Made by a program: the position numbers and the translations under genes. From assembly GCF_004793885.1 (NCBI RefSeq), contig NZ_SRYG01000001.1:1-64000 (forward strand): 64,000 bases of DNA. Direction: 5' to 3'. Positions 41,328 through 49,745 of this stretch are shown here, piece after piece (position 1 is the stretch's first letter; each line of letters starts with the position of its first letter). Source of the DNA: Dubosiella muris. Lineage in GTDB: Bacteria; Bacillota_I; Bacilli_A; Erysipelotrichales; Erysipelotrichaceae. Below the pieces are notes generated by a model that saw only the letters and a program-made list of their open reading frames with translations, was not told where the DNA came from and searched no databases.

Positions 41328-42201
41328 ACTTGCGCCCCGAAGGCACTTGCTTCACTTCGCATTCAAGCCACACGCCATGGTCGTCATGCACTTTCTGGCG
41401 CACCGCCTCGATGAGCCGCAAAAACTCTTCGGCGCTCGCGTTTCCTTTGTTGATGAGAAAACCCGTGTGCTTTTCGGAAACCGCCGCGTCCCCGACCGCA
41501 TAGCCACGCAAGCCGCTCTGGTCGATCAGGGCGGATGCGAAATGGCCTTCCGGCCGCTTGAAGGTGCTGCCCGCGCTATGCTGGTCCATCGGCTGCTTGG
41601 CGTAGCGTCGCTCGGTCAAATCGTCGATGCGCGCCTGAATTTCTTCTGGATCGCCGTTTTCAAACCGGTAGTACGCTTTGACGATCACGCCAAAGTGATC
41701 CGAAAAAAACGAATGCCGGTACGACAAGTCCAGCTCGTCCCGATGCCGGTACACGAGCTCGCCCGCCGCGTCCACGTACTCCACGCCATCGAGCACGTTT
41801 TTGGTTTCCCCGTTGTACGCGCCCGCGTTCATGACAATGGCCCCGCCTACGGTTCCCGGGATCCCGCTGGCGAACTCGTACCCCTGCAGGCCGTGTTTCT
41901 GACAAAACGCCGCCAGCTCCTGGTTGGTGGCTCCGCTTTCCACCGCGACCAGTCCATTTTCCAGCCATTCGATCGCGTTCAGCGGCGCGCCAATGTGCAC
42001 GATTTTCCCTGCGTATCCTTCGTCGCCGAACAACACGTTCGACCCGTTGCCTAAAATATATAGCTGCTCAATCGAATTTTCCCGAATCAAATCGCGGATT
42101 TCCTCAATCGTTTCCGGATGGACGATCGTATCGGCCGGCCCGCCGATTCCTAGCGTCGTGTACGATTTGAGCAAAACATTGTGTTCGATTTTCAAAATCA
42201 T
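41326..42201 (-). CDS. murB: UDP-N-acetylenolpyruvoylglucosamine reductase MurB
   Basis: A 291-residue FAD enzyme that reduces UDP-GlcNAc-enolpyruvate to UDP-MurNAc with NADPH, the second step of peptidoglycan precursor synthesis. FAD-binding motifs YTTLGIGGPADTIVHPE and ILGNGSNVLFGDEGY, then ASGIPGTVGGAIVMNAGAYN. The proton-donor Ser is in SAGSTFKRPEGHFAS, as in short type II MurB, and the final Glu in WLECEV. Cytoplasmic. The GAGG lies only 2 bases from this ATG; initiation at the in-frame TTG of codon 3 is possible. Confidence 0.95.
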   Translation of the reverse strand: MILKIEHNVLLKSYTTLGIGGPADTIVHPETIEEIRDLIRENSIEQLYILGNGSNVLFGDEGYAGKIVHIGAPLNAIEWLENGLVAVESGATNQELAAFCQKHGLQGYEFASGIPGTVGGAIVMNAGAYNGETKNVLDGVEYVDAAGELVYRHRDELDLSYRHSFFSDHFGVIVKAYYRFENGDPEEIQARIDDLTERRYAKQPMDQHSAGSTFKRPEGHFASALIDQSGLRGYAVGDAAVSEKHTGFLINKGNASAEEFLRLIEAVRQKVHDDHGVWLECEVKQVPSGRK

Positions 42202-42285
42202 CGCCTCGCTTTCAAAAAAAAAGGATTTCTCCTCTCCTTTATTTTTTTATTATATCGTGCTCCCGCCTTCCCTTCAATGGCTCCA

Positions 42286-42318
42286 AACAAAAAAGATCCG
42301 TTTCCAGATCTTTTTTTC
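42286..42318. terminator. Bidirectional-looking terminator after the DUF308 gene
   Basis: AAAAAAGATC ... GATCTTTTTTT, stem-loop with A-run and T-run on either side. It ends the leftward DUF308 transcript. Confidence 0.8.
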
Positions 42319-42322
42319 GTTT

Positions 42323-42850
42323 TTACATGGCGAAGATGCCAACACTGACATCGGTAATGCCTTGCGTCAGGAACATCGCGCCAATCAAAACCGTCAGCAA
42401 GTATCCGCTCGATCCCGGGTTAAACAGGAAGAAGAACGCGACGATCGCCATTAAAATGGCGAACAGGAGAATGAATCCCCAGCCCTTCACGCCGGTGTTT
42501 TTCAGTTCGAACGCCAGCCAGCACCGCAGCGCGGCGTCGCACAGCAGGAAGATGCCAACCAAAATACCAAGGAAATTCATCGTGCCGTGAATGTTCGTCA
42601 GCAAAACGATGCCAAACACGATCAGCAAGATCCCAAACCAAATATTGAAGCGGAAAATCGGCTTTAACGCATCCGCCGAAAAATAACTGACAATCGCCAT
42701 GATTCCGTAAAAAATCATTAACCAGCCCATGACCATGCCGAGCACCTGCTCCTCCACGGCCGGGTACATAAACAACCAGATCCCCGCGATGCACGAAATG
42801 ATGCCAATCACGATATATCCGATTTTGGTTCCAGTTCCAAGTCCAGACAT
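42323..42850 (-). CDS. DUF308 (HdeD-like) membrane protein
   Basis: A 175-residue protein with six membrane segments arranged as two or three similar hairpins, typical of the DUF308/HdeD family (KIGYIVIGIISCIAGIWLFM; GILLIVFGIVLLTN; VLIGAMFLTQGITD). HdeD in E. coli is linked to acid resistance; in Bacillota the role is unknown. AAAGGAGG lies before the start. Single gene with a terminator. No partner genes nearby. Confidence 0.85.
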   Translation of the reverse strand: MSGLGTGTKIGYIVIGIISCIAGIWLFMYPAVEEQVLGMVMGWLMIFYGIMAIVSYFSADALKPIFRFNIWFGILLIVFGIVLLTNIHGTMNFLGILVGIFLLCDAALRCWLAFELKNTGVKGWGFILLFAILMAIVAFFFLFNPGSSGYLLTVLIGAMFLTQGITDVSVGIFAM

Positions 42851-42945
42851 AAAAATCCTCCTTTATGTTCAATGATCTCTCTCTTAAGATCTATTTCTAT
42901 TATAATTTTTCGGAGGACAAAAAGCAGTTGACATGCAACCAGACG

Positions 42946-44301
42946 TTACGCTTCCTGAATGATTGCCCTTTCGTGCCGGAAATAGCGCATCCGGTATCCA
43001 AACACGATCCCCAAAAAAACGGCCGCGCCAATCCAGGCCGACACCTCGCTGCCCAGCACCCCGTCAAAGCCAAAAAAGCGCGGGAACAACCAGACGAAAA
43101 ACACCCGGGAACCAAACTCCAGAAATCCCGAAAGCATCGGAAACACCGTATCGCCCATCGCCTGCAGCGAACAGCGGACGACCCACAAAACGCCGAGCGC
43201 GACCAAAAAGCACGAAAGGAATACGAGGCAGTGGTACGCGATGTCCACCACGTCTTGCTGCGCGCTCGAAACCATCAACCCAAGCAAAAACCGGCCGCCC
43301 AGCAGCATGACCAACGCGCTGAAGGCGTTCATGACGAGCACCGCCATATTGATTTTCCATACGCCGGCACGAATGCGTTCCGGCAGCCCCGCGCCCATAT
43401 TTTGCCCGACGTAGGTGGCAGTCGCGAATCCAAACGTGCTGCTGATTTGCTCCAGGATGACAATGATTTTCGAAGCCGCCGTGTAGCCGGCGACATACAG
43501 TGCCCCAAACCCGTTGATGGCCGCTTGCAGCACCATGACGCCCACCGCCGTTACGGCGTTCATGAGCGCCACTGGCAGGCTCAAGGCAAACGAGCGGGCA
43601 AGCAGCCGCCCGTCCATCCGCCAGTCGGCCGCCTTCAAACGCAAAACTTCCACTTTTCGCAAACAAACCAGACAATACAGGGCGCTGACGCCTTGCGCAA
43701 GAACGGTCGCGTACGCCGCGCCTGCCACGCCCATATCAAGCCCCATCACGAACACCACATCCAAAATCGTGTTGATGAAAAAGGCGATGACCATCGCGAT
43801 CAGCGGATTGCGCGCGTCGCCCAAAGCCCGCAAAATGCCCGAAAAGAAATTGTAAGCCAGCGAAATCAGGATGCCGCAAAAGATCCGCTGAATATAGACG
43901 ACGGCCATATCCAAAATCTCGGGCGGCGTGTTCATCCATTCCAGCATCCACCGGCTGCCGGCCACCGAGGCGACGCTCATTCCGATCCCCACCAGCAAAT
44001 TGATGTACGCGGACATCGTCACCGCGCGTTTCAGCCGGTTTACGTCTTTGGCGCCAAAATACTGGGAAACCAAAATCGACACGCCCTGCGCCATGCCCAT
44101 CACAAAGCCCAGCACGAGAAAATGAATGGATCCCGTCGTTCCGACCGCGGCCAGCGCGTCGATGCCTACGCCGCGTCCGACCACGACCGTATCCACAAAG
44201 TTGTACAGCTGCTGCAAAATGTTTCCAAACAAAAGCGGAGTCCCAAACGCCAAAATCAGCCGGACCGGATCGCCTTTTGTCATATCCATCCCATGCTCCA
44301 T
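42946..44301 (-). CDS. MATE family multidrug/metabolite efflux protein
   Basis: A 451-residue polytopic protein with 12 predicted membrane segments in two homologous halves. The N-terminal MTKGDPVRLILAFGTPLLFG and NILQQLYNFVDTVVVGRGVG are typical of MATE (DinF/NorM-like) Na+ or H+ antiporters. Several upstream in-frame ATGs exist; 44301 was chosen because AAGGAGG stands 8 bases ahead of it. No local regulator, so the exported compound cannot be told. Confidence 0.93.
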   Translation of the reverse strand: MEHGMDMTKGDPVRLILAFGTPLLFGNILQQLYNFVDTVVVGRGVGIDALAAVGTTGSIHFLVLGFVMGMAQGVSILVSQYFGAKDVNRLKRAVTMSAYINLLVGIGMSVASVAGSRWMLEWMNTPPEILDMAVVYIQRIFCGILISLAYNFFSGILRALGDARNPLIAMVIAFFINTILDVVFVMGLDMGVAGAAYATVLAQGVSALYCLVCLRKVEVLRLKAADWRMDGRLLARSFALSLPVALMNAVTAVGVMVLQAAINGFGALYVAGYTAASKIIVILEQISSTFGFATATYVGQNMGAGLPERIRAGVWKINMAVLVMNAFSALVMLLGGRFLLGLMVSSAQQDVVDIAYHCLVFLSCFLVALGVLWVVRCSLQAMGDTVFPMLSGFLEFGSRVFFVWLFPRFFGFDGVLGSEVSAWIGAAVFLGIVFGYRMRYFRHERAIIQEA

Positions 44302-44375
44302 ATTCCCTTCCTCCTTATTCATGCTTTCCATTATAGCTTTCAACACACCGAAACAAAAGTCCGGATTTCACGAAA

Positions 44376-44402
44376 AAAAGGAAGCACGCACGCTTCCTTC
44401 TA
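44376..44402 (-). terminator. Terminator of the second GH77 gene
   Basis: Minus strand AAGGAAGC / GCTTCCTT stem with a short loop and seven T residues, at the stop codon. Confidence 0.85.
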
Positions 44403-45875
44403 TCGTCCGGATTTCTCGATCCACGCTTTTGTTTTCATCAATTCGGCGGGAAACGTCTTAAAGTCTTTCAGCTTCCACGTCCAGTTTTTCTCGTCCAGCG
44501 TCATCGCGATGTTGATCCGCGCCTGTCCTTTGTATCCGCACACGTCCTGAATCGGCAAAATCACGACGTCCGCCTCGGAATCGAGGGCGTACTGGCAAAG
44601 CATGTCGTGGAAGCTGCGGGTCGTATAGCCTCGTTTCTTGAAAAAGCGGCGCAAGCTGATGCGCTTGTTGCCCTCAAACGCACCGTATTCCTCCTCGGCT
44701 GTCGGACTGTCGTACGTTCCCGTATACAAAATGACATTTTTCTTGACGGGCTTTTTCAGGCTTTTCGCCTCCAGCCGGTCCACCAGAATCTCGGTACCCA
44801 AAATGGAAAACATTGTTTCGAGTTCCTCGACTTCCGGGCGCGGTTCGCCCAGATCCTCGGCGACCCACTTTACATCGGGGCACGATTCCACGATCGCGCC
44901 AAGCAGGCCGGCTCCCGGTCCCGGCATCCACTTGCCATGTCTTGGATCTTTGGCGAATCCCGGCAGGCGCCAGTACCGGTCGAAGGCACGGAAATGGTCG
45001 ATGCGGATGATTTGGAACCAGCGCGCCATCCAGCGCGCCCGATCCAGCCACAGCGCGTAGCCGGTTTTGCTTTGAGCGTCAAAATCATACAGCGGCATGT
45101 CCCAGCACTGCCCGGACGGTACATGGTCGTCCGGCGGGCAGCCGCCCACAAAGGCAGGCCGGCCGTCGGGATGCAGCAAAAACTGGGAGCGCGCCATCCA
45201 GACATCCGCGCTGTCGTAGTCGACATAAAACGGCATGTCGTTCATGAGCTGCACCCCTCTTTTGCGGGCGTAGGCGACGATTTCACCGAGCTGCCGATAA
45301 AAAATAAACTGCAAAAACGCGTGGTAAAACAGCTCGTTTTCATGCTCCTTCAAATCCACGTTGGATGGATCGAGCGGATAATCGCGATATTCCTCTTCCC
45401 AGTCGATCCACGCCACGTTGCCGTACAACGACTTGAACAGCGCGTACACGCACCAGTCCTTGAGCCAAAACGCCTCTTTCACAAACTGATCAAATTCCAC
45501 CTTGTACGTTTCAAAGTTTTTTCGGAATGTCCGGAACGCTTTTCGAAAATACGATTCCTTAAACGCGCGGACCTCGTCGTAATTGACGTAATCTTTGAAC
45601 TTGTTGCAGTTGACGATGGAGCTTTGCGTCAAAAGTCCCATCTCACTCAGCCGATCTATGTTGATGTAGATCGAATCGCCCGCGAAACTCGACAACGTCT
45701 TGTAAGGAGAATGGGACACCCCAGTGGCATAAAGCGGTAGGATCTGCCAAATTGTATAACCCGCATCTGCGATCTCGTCGATCATACGAATCGTTTTTTG
45801 GCCAAAATCACCAATTCCTTGATTCGCGGGAACAGAAAACATAGGTAGCAGCAACCCTGCCCTTCTAGTCGTCAT
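44400..45875 (-). CDS. Divergent GH77 4-alpha-glucanotransferase-like protein
   Basis: A 491-residue paralogue of MalQ. Fold and order are kept: RRAGLLLPMFSVPANQGIGD at the start, nucleophile Asp293 in IIRIDHFRAFDRYW, acid/base Glu340 in WVAEDLGEPRPE. The third motif, normally GTHDNDT, reads GTYDSPT (386-392): the Asp is kept but the His beside it is Tyr. The WGNP of the substrate loop is WDMP. It may have another donor or acceptor, or act as a regulator of glycogen/maltodextrin use rather than a standard disproportionating enzyme. GGTGAGAAT precedes the ATG. Single gene, far from the mal cluster. Confidence 0.85.
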   Translation of the reverse strand: MTTRRAGLLLPMFSVPANQGIGDFGQKTIRMIDEIADAGYTIWQILPLYATGVSHSPYKTLSSFAGDSIYINIDRLSEMGLLTQSSIVNCNKFKDYVNYDEVRAFKESYFRKAFRTFRKNFETYKVEFDQFVKEAFWLKDWCVYALFKSLYGNVAWIDWEEEYRDYPLDPSNVDLKEHENELFYHAFLQFIFYRQLGEIVAYARKRGVQLMNDMPFYVDYDSADVWMARSQFLLHPDGRPAFVGGCPPDDHVPSGQCWDMPLYDFDAQSKTGYALWLDRARWMARWFQIIRIDHFRAFDRYWRLPGFAKDPRHGKWMPGPGAGLLGAIVESCPDVKWVAEDLGEPRPEVEELETMFSILGTEILVDRLEAKSLKKPVKKNVILYTGTYDSPTAEEEYGAFEGNKRISLRRFFKKRGYTTRSFHDMLCQYALDSEADVVILPIQDVCGYKGQARINIAMTLDEKNWTWKLKDFKTFPAELMKTKAWIEKSGR

Positions 45876-45950
45876 ATTCTCACCGTGAAAACCCTTTCAT
45901 TTTCTCTATTTTATCACGAAACCGAAATCCATGGCAGGTCTTTTTCACGA

Positions 45951-45979
45951 AAAAAGCCTTGATCAGCCGATCAAAGCTC
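45951..45979 (-). terminator. Terminator of the pheA-aminotransferase-MocR operon
   Basis: Minus strand AGCTTTGATC / GATCAAGGCT stem, 4-base loop, five or more T residues; overlaps the end of the MocR-like gene. Confidence 0.8.
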
Positions 45980-47272
45980 ATTTTTTGACAATCGAACCAA
46001 ATTGGCGAACCGGGAAACCGCGGCCGCGATGTTTTCCTGCTCGATGGAGGCGAAAGACAACTCCACCGTCCCGTTTTCCATCGGCAGCAAGCCGATATCC
46101 GCCTTTTCCGCTTCCTCGCTCAGTTTACGCGGGTCGGCGTCGACCTGGACGACATACGACAAATAAGCCTCGTTTAAAAAGAACGAGAAGCCATGCTGCG
46201 CCAGCGCCTGTTCCATCCGCAGCGACTTTTCCCGATAGTCCCGTTTCAGCTTACGGACATGCCGCTCCAGATGGCCGTCCGCGATGTAGCTGGCAAACGC
46301 GAGCTGCTCGAGCTTGGACGCCATCGGTCCATACTCGGTTTTATGCGACAAATAATACTGCGTCCACATTTCGTTGAGCACCAGGTAGCTGATTCGAACC
46401 GACGGAAGCAGTAATCGCGAAAACGAGCCGCAGTAAATGACGCGGTCGTTCGTATCGCTGCCATACATCGCCCGGCGCGACCGGGAACGATACGTCAGCT
46501 CGCCATTGTAGTCGTCTTCGATAATGAGAAAATCGTGCAAATCGGCTTGCTCCAGCAAATAATCCCGCAGCGAGGCGCTCAACGGCTCCTTTTTCGGACC
46601 CGTCGACGAGCTGTTCACATACAGCATGTCGATTTCCGACAAATCCGCGTCGTCCACGAGCTCCACCTCGCGCACTTCCCAGCCATACGATTCAAATACG
46701 CGGTGCGCCTGCGGATGAAACGGTTTTTCCATCCCGACAACGCCAGGCACGTCAAACATGCCGCAGAGCACAAACAGCAACGTCTGGTAGTTCGGGCCGA
46801 CCAGCACTTGCTCCGTCCGGCACATGACGCCGCGGTTTTTATACGCGTACAACGACAGCGCCTGCCGCAGCACGAATTCGCCTTGCGGATCCCCGTACGT
46901 GTTCATGACCTCGTTTTCAAACGTCTGGCGGATGTACCGCTTCCAGGTCTGGACGTCGCTTGTCTGGATGGCGACCGAGCGCGGCCTGAAATCGAGGTCG
47001 TACAAGTCCTCTTTCGCTTTGTCCGGCGCCGCCTCCATTTCGCGGTGCAGCTTGATTTGTGCCTCTTCCAGCCGGACACGGTAGCCGACTTTTTCGATGG
47101 CTTCGATATAGCCATCCAAAACGAGCTGCTCGTACGCGTGCTCAATCGTCGTCTGCGAACACTGGAACTGGTCGCACGCCTTGCGAATGCTTGGCAGCGC
47201 GTCGCCCTTTTTCAAATAGCCGTCCAAGATCGCGTTGCGATAATGGTCGTACACTGTTTTATATTTTTTCAT
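45971..47272 (-). CDS. MocR-like GntR regulator with an altered aminotransferase domain (PLP lysine replaced)
   Basis: A 433-residue fusion of a GntR winged helix (1-70; ALPSIRKACDQFQCSQTTIE) and a fold-type I aminotransferase domain (about 95-433). MocR regulators normally bind PLP through a Lys in a GTFSKxLxP motif; here the motif reads CGSFSRLLLPSVRISY, with Arg286 (codon CGA, 46417-46415). The Asp that pairs with the PLP ring is kept in IIEDDYNGEL. So it may bind an amino acid or PLP non-covalently. Twelve bases behind the aminotransferase gene, in the operon with pheA, it is likely to regulate aromatic amino acid genes. Confidence 0.87.
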   Translation of the reverse strand: MKKYKTVYDHYRNAILDGYLKKGDALPSIRKACDQFQCSQTTIEHAYEQLVLDGYIEAIEKVGYRVRLEEAQIKLHREMEAAPDKAKEDLYDLDFRPRSVAIQTSDVQTWKRYIRQTFENEVMNTYGDPQGEFVLRQALSLYAYKNRGVMCRTEQVLVGPNYQTLLFVLCGMFDVPGVVGMEKPFHPQAHRVFESYGWEVREVELVDDADLSEIDMLYVNSSSTGPKKEPLSASLRDYLLEQADLHDFLIIEDDYNGELTYRSRSRRAMYGSDTNDRVIYCGSFSRLLLPSVRISYLVLNEMWTQYYLSHKTEYGPMASKLEQLAFASYIADGHLERHVRKLKRDYREKSLRMEQALAQHGFSFFLNEAYLSYVVQVDADPRKLSEEAEKADIGLLPMENGTVELSFASIEQENIAAAVSRFANLVRLSKNEL

Positions 47273-47284
47273 ATTTGTTTTTTG

Positions 47285-48514
47285 TCACCCAATTCGATCG
47301 AGAATTTCCTTCATTCGCTTCGCCAGGCCTCTTGTCTTGTCCACCGGCAGGGAGCACACCGCCACGCGGATCCCCTTGTTCACTTTTACCGTGTAAATGT
47401 GCTCGGCCATGAGCGCCTCGTGATAGGCGTCGCGGGTCGCGTTGTCCATTTTCAACGTCACGAAAAACCCTTCCTTGTATGGATAATACGCCAGGCCGGC
47501 CTCGTCGGCCTCCTTCATGAACAAATCGCTGCGCGTCTTGAGCAAATCGACATAGTTTTGTTTTTCCGCCAAATACGCGTCCTTACGCGCGTTCATCACG
47601 TCGACGAACATCGCCATCGCGCCATTGTTGATGTTGGACCACGTCGCCCGGGCGTCTTTTTCAAACACGGTGCGCACCTGGTCGACGGCGGCCTTTGTCT
47701 TCCCTAAAATAATGGCCGCGCCGCACCGCAAGCCATACGACGTCATCGACTTGGACAGCGAGAACGCCACGATCACGACCATGTTGTCGCTCATGTCGTC
47801 AAAGACGCGGAAGTATCGCTTCGCCTCGTCGCCGCGATACGAATAGTCGATGTAGGCGATGTCGTTGAGCAGGACGACGGCGTGGGTTTTCGCGCACTCG
47901 TTCAAGAAATCGATGATTCGCTTCCATTCCGCCTCGCTCAGCGAATAGCCGGTCGGATTGTGGCATGGATCGTTAATGATGATCACAAGCCGGTCCTGCT
48001 TCTCCATCACGGCCCGGCACGTGCGCTCGAACGAGTCCATATTGAAATGATCGCCGTCGAACAAGCTGTATTTCGCCACGTCCACGCCATGCATCTGGGC
48101 CATCAAATCGTACGAGCCCCACGCGATTTCCGGCGCGATCAGCGTTTGCTTCGGCTCCAGACACTCGTTAACCGTCATGCCGACGGCCCCGGTTCCGCCC
48201 GGCGTCGCGATGACTTCCCGGAACAGATGGCTGTTTCCGCCCAGCACCCAGCGTTCGACCGCCTCGCGATAATCCGGGTTTCCGGTAAAGCTCGCCGCGT
48301 ATTTTGCCAGCGTGCGGTTGTCGAGCTGTTTTAAGCTGTCAAACACCGTGTCCAGCGCCACGAGCGAGCCGCCCTCGTCGTACAAGCTTCCGATTGTGGC
48401 ATCGACCACGGCATCTTCGCCAAACTGCGCTTTCGCTTTTTTCGCCCGGTCGACGATGACGAACACCGTGTCCACGATTGGCTGCTGATTTACACTGTCT
48501 TTCACAAAATTCAT
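47285..48514 (-). CDS. Pyridoxal-phosphate aminotransferase (aromatic/aspartate class I)
   Basis: A 409-residue fold-type I aminotransferase. PLP contacts: NDPCHNPTGYS (about 185), LNDIAYIDYSY (about 215) and the Schiff-base Lys in VAFSLSKSMTSYGLRCG (about 245); the substrate carboxylate Arg is near the end (KGIRVAVCSL). Placed 2 bases after pheA, it probably converts phenylpyruvate or hydroxyphenylpyruvate to phenylalanine or tyrosine, with aspartate or glutamate as donor. The start follows AGGGGGAAT. Exact specificity is inferred from context. Confidence 0.9.
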   Translation of the reverse strand: MNFVKDSVNQQPIVDTVFVIVDRAKKAKAQFGEDAVVDATIGSLYDEGGSLVALDTVFDSLKQLDNRTLAKYAASFTGNPDYREAVERWVLGGNSHLFREVIATPGGTGAVGMTVNECLEPKQTLIAPEIAWGSYDLMAQMHGVDVAKYSLFDGDHFNMDSFERTCRAVMEKQDRLVIIINDPCHNPTGYSLSEAEWKRIIDFLNECAKTHAVVLLNDIAYIDYSYRGDEAKRYFRVFDDMSDNMVVIVAFSLSKSMTSYGLRCGAAIILGKTKAAVDQVRTVFEKDARATWSNINNGAMAMFVDVMNARKDAYLAEKQNYVDLLKTRSDLFMKEADEAGLAYYPYKEGFFVTLKMDNATRDAYHEALMAEHIYTVKVNKGIRVAVCSLPVDKTRGLAKRMKEILDRIG

Positions 48515-48516
48515 GA

Positions 48517-49587
48517 TTATTCCCCCTGTCCCAACGGATACGTTCCTAAATATTTGATTTGCTCGCATACGTCGCGCAAGTCCGCCACGACTTGTTCATC
48601 GACGCCGCCCACGATTTCGATAAAGAAAAAATATTCAAACGGATGTCCTTTGCGCGGTCTGGACTGAATCGAACACATATCCAGGCCGTGCCGCGAAATG
48701 ACCTCGATGACTTTCGCCAGCGCGCCAACTTCGTTTTTCAATGTCACGATCAAGCTCGAATGATTGCCTTGCCGCGCGCCTTTGAGCGACACCACGAGAA
48801 AACGGGTCGTATTTTGCGGATTTTCCTCGATGTTGGAAGCCAGCACCCGCAAGCCATACAACACGGCGTTTTCCTTCGCCCCGATCGCCGCCTTGCGCAC
48901 GTCGCCTTCCCGCGCCACGTACTGGGCGGCCAGCGCCGTGTTGGCGTACGCGACAGGCTGCACGCCTAGCTCGGTCAAAAACCGCTTCGCCTGCGCCAGC
49001 GCCTGGTCCTTGGAGTACACTTCCTCCACGTCTTTGAGCGTGGCCGCCGGCACGCCAAGCAGACACTGCTCGATCGTTTCGTCCTGCACCCGCTCAATCA
49101 GGACAGGATAGCGCAGCAAGCCGTCAAGCACTTCTCCCACCAGCCCGGAATTGGTGTTTTCAAACGGGATCACACCAAATTCGGCCTCCTTGTTGACGAC
49201 GGCCTGAAACACCTCATCGAAGCCCGGCTTCGCGATCTTGCGGTTGCCCGGAAACAAATGCTCGGCCGCCATGTGCGAAAACGCACCTTCCACCCCGGCG
49301 TACGCTACGACTTCCCTGGCCGCCAGCGAACGCTGATAGTCGCACGATTCGCGAATCATGAAGCGAAGCAGGCGCACGTACGAGTCCCGGTACGCCTCGT
49401 TTTGAATGTAGCGCGCGTTGCGTTCAATGATCGCCGCCTCTCTGGAATGGTCCACGATCGGTTTGCCGGTCGCCATTTTGTAAGCCGCCACCTCTTTGAG
49501 CGTATCCATGCGCTGCTCGTACAGCGCCGCGATTTGCGCGTCGATCGCGTCGATCGTCTTTCGCGCTTGTTCCAATTGGTTCACCAT
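48517..49587 (-). CDS. pheA: Bifunctional chorismate mutase / prephenate dehydratase
   Basis: A 356-residue P-protein: chorismate mutase (1-85; RKTIDAIDAQIAALYEQRMD), prephenate dehydratase (about 92-265; VAYAGVEGAFSHMAAEHLFP and the TRF motif in ENPQNTTRFLVVS), and an ACT domain (about 273-356; SLIVTLKNEVGALAKVIEVI, with QSRP where ESRP binds phenylalanine). It makes phenylpyruvate from chorismate, and is probably feedback-inhibited by phenylalanine. GAGGTGAG precedes the ATG. First gene of a leftward operon, divergent from aroB, so both halves of the pathway share one regulatory region. Confidence 0.94.
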   Translation of the reverse strand: MVNQLEQARKTIDAIDAQIAALYEQRMDTLKEVAAYKMATGKPIVDHSREAAIIERNARYIQNEAYRDSYVRLLRFMIRESCDYQRSLAAREVVAYAGVEGAFSHMAAEHLFPGNRKIAKPGFDEVFQAVVNKEAEFGVIPFENTNSGLVGEVLDGLLRYPVLIERVQDETIEQCLLGVPAATLKDVEEVYSKDQALAQAKRFLTELGVQPVAYANTALAAQYVAREGDVRKAAIGAKENAVLYGLRVLASNIEENPQNTTRFLVVSLKGARQGNHSSLIVTLKNEVGALAKVIEVISRHGLDMCSIQSRPRKGHPFEYFFFIEIVGGVDEQVVADLRDVCEQIKYLGTYPLGQGE

Positions 49588-49694
49588 CTCACCTCGTTCC
49601 TATCATAACACTTTCCAAATCGTTTCTGAAACGCTTTTCAACGATTTGTCATGTTTTTTTGCGTCGGAAGTCACAAAAAAAGAGAAAACACCGC

Positions 49695-49724
49695 TGTCAA
49701 ATCCATTGCCTTCCGTGGTATGAT
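49695..49724 (+). promoter_or_regulatory. Promoter of the aroB-aroC-aroA-tyrA operon
   Basis: Extended -10 TGGTATGAT (49716-49724) with a weak TGTCAA box 18 bases upstream. Confidence 0.55.
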
Positions 49725-49745
49725 GCTGAAAAGAGGTGAAAATTT

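Noticed and set aside
46385-46410. tRNA-like GATTCGAACC box
   Set aside because: It lies inside the MocR-like coding region, and no cloverleaf can be drawn around it.
49588-49745. T-box or tryptophan-type leader between pheA and aroB
   Set aside because: No T-box sequence (TGGNACCGCG) and no leader peptide rich in aromatic residues was seen; only an extended -10 promoter.
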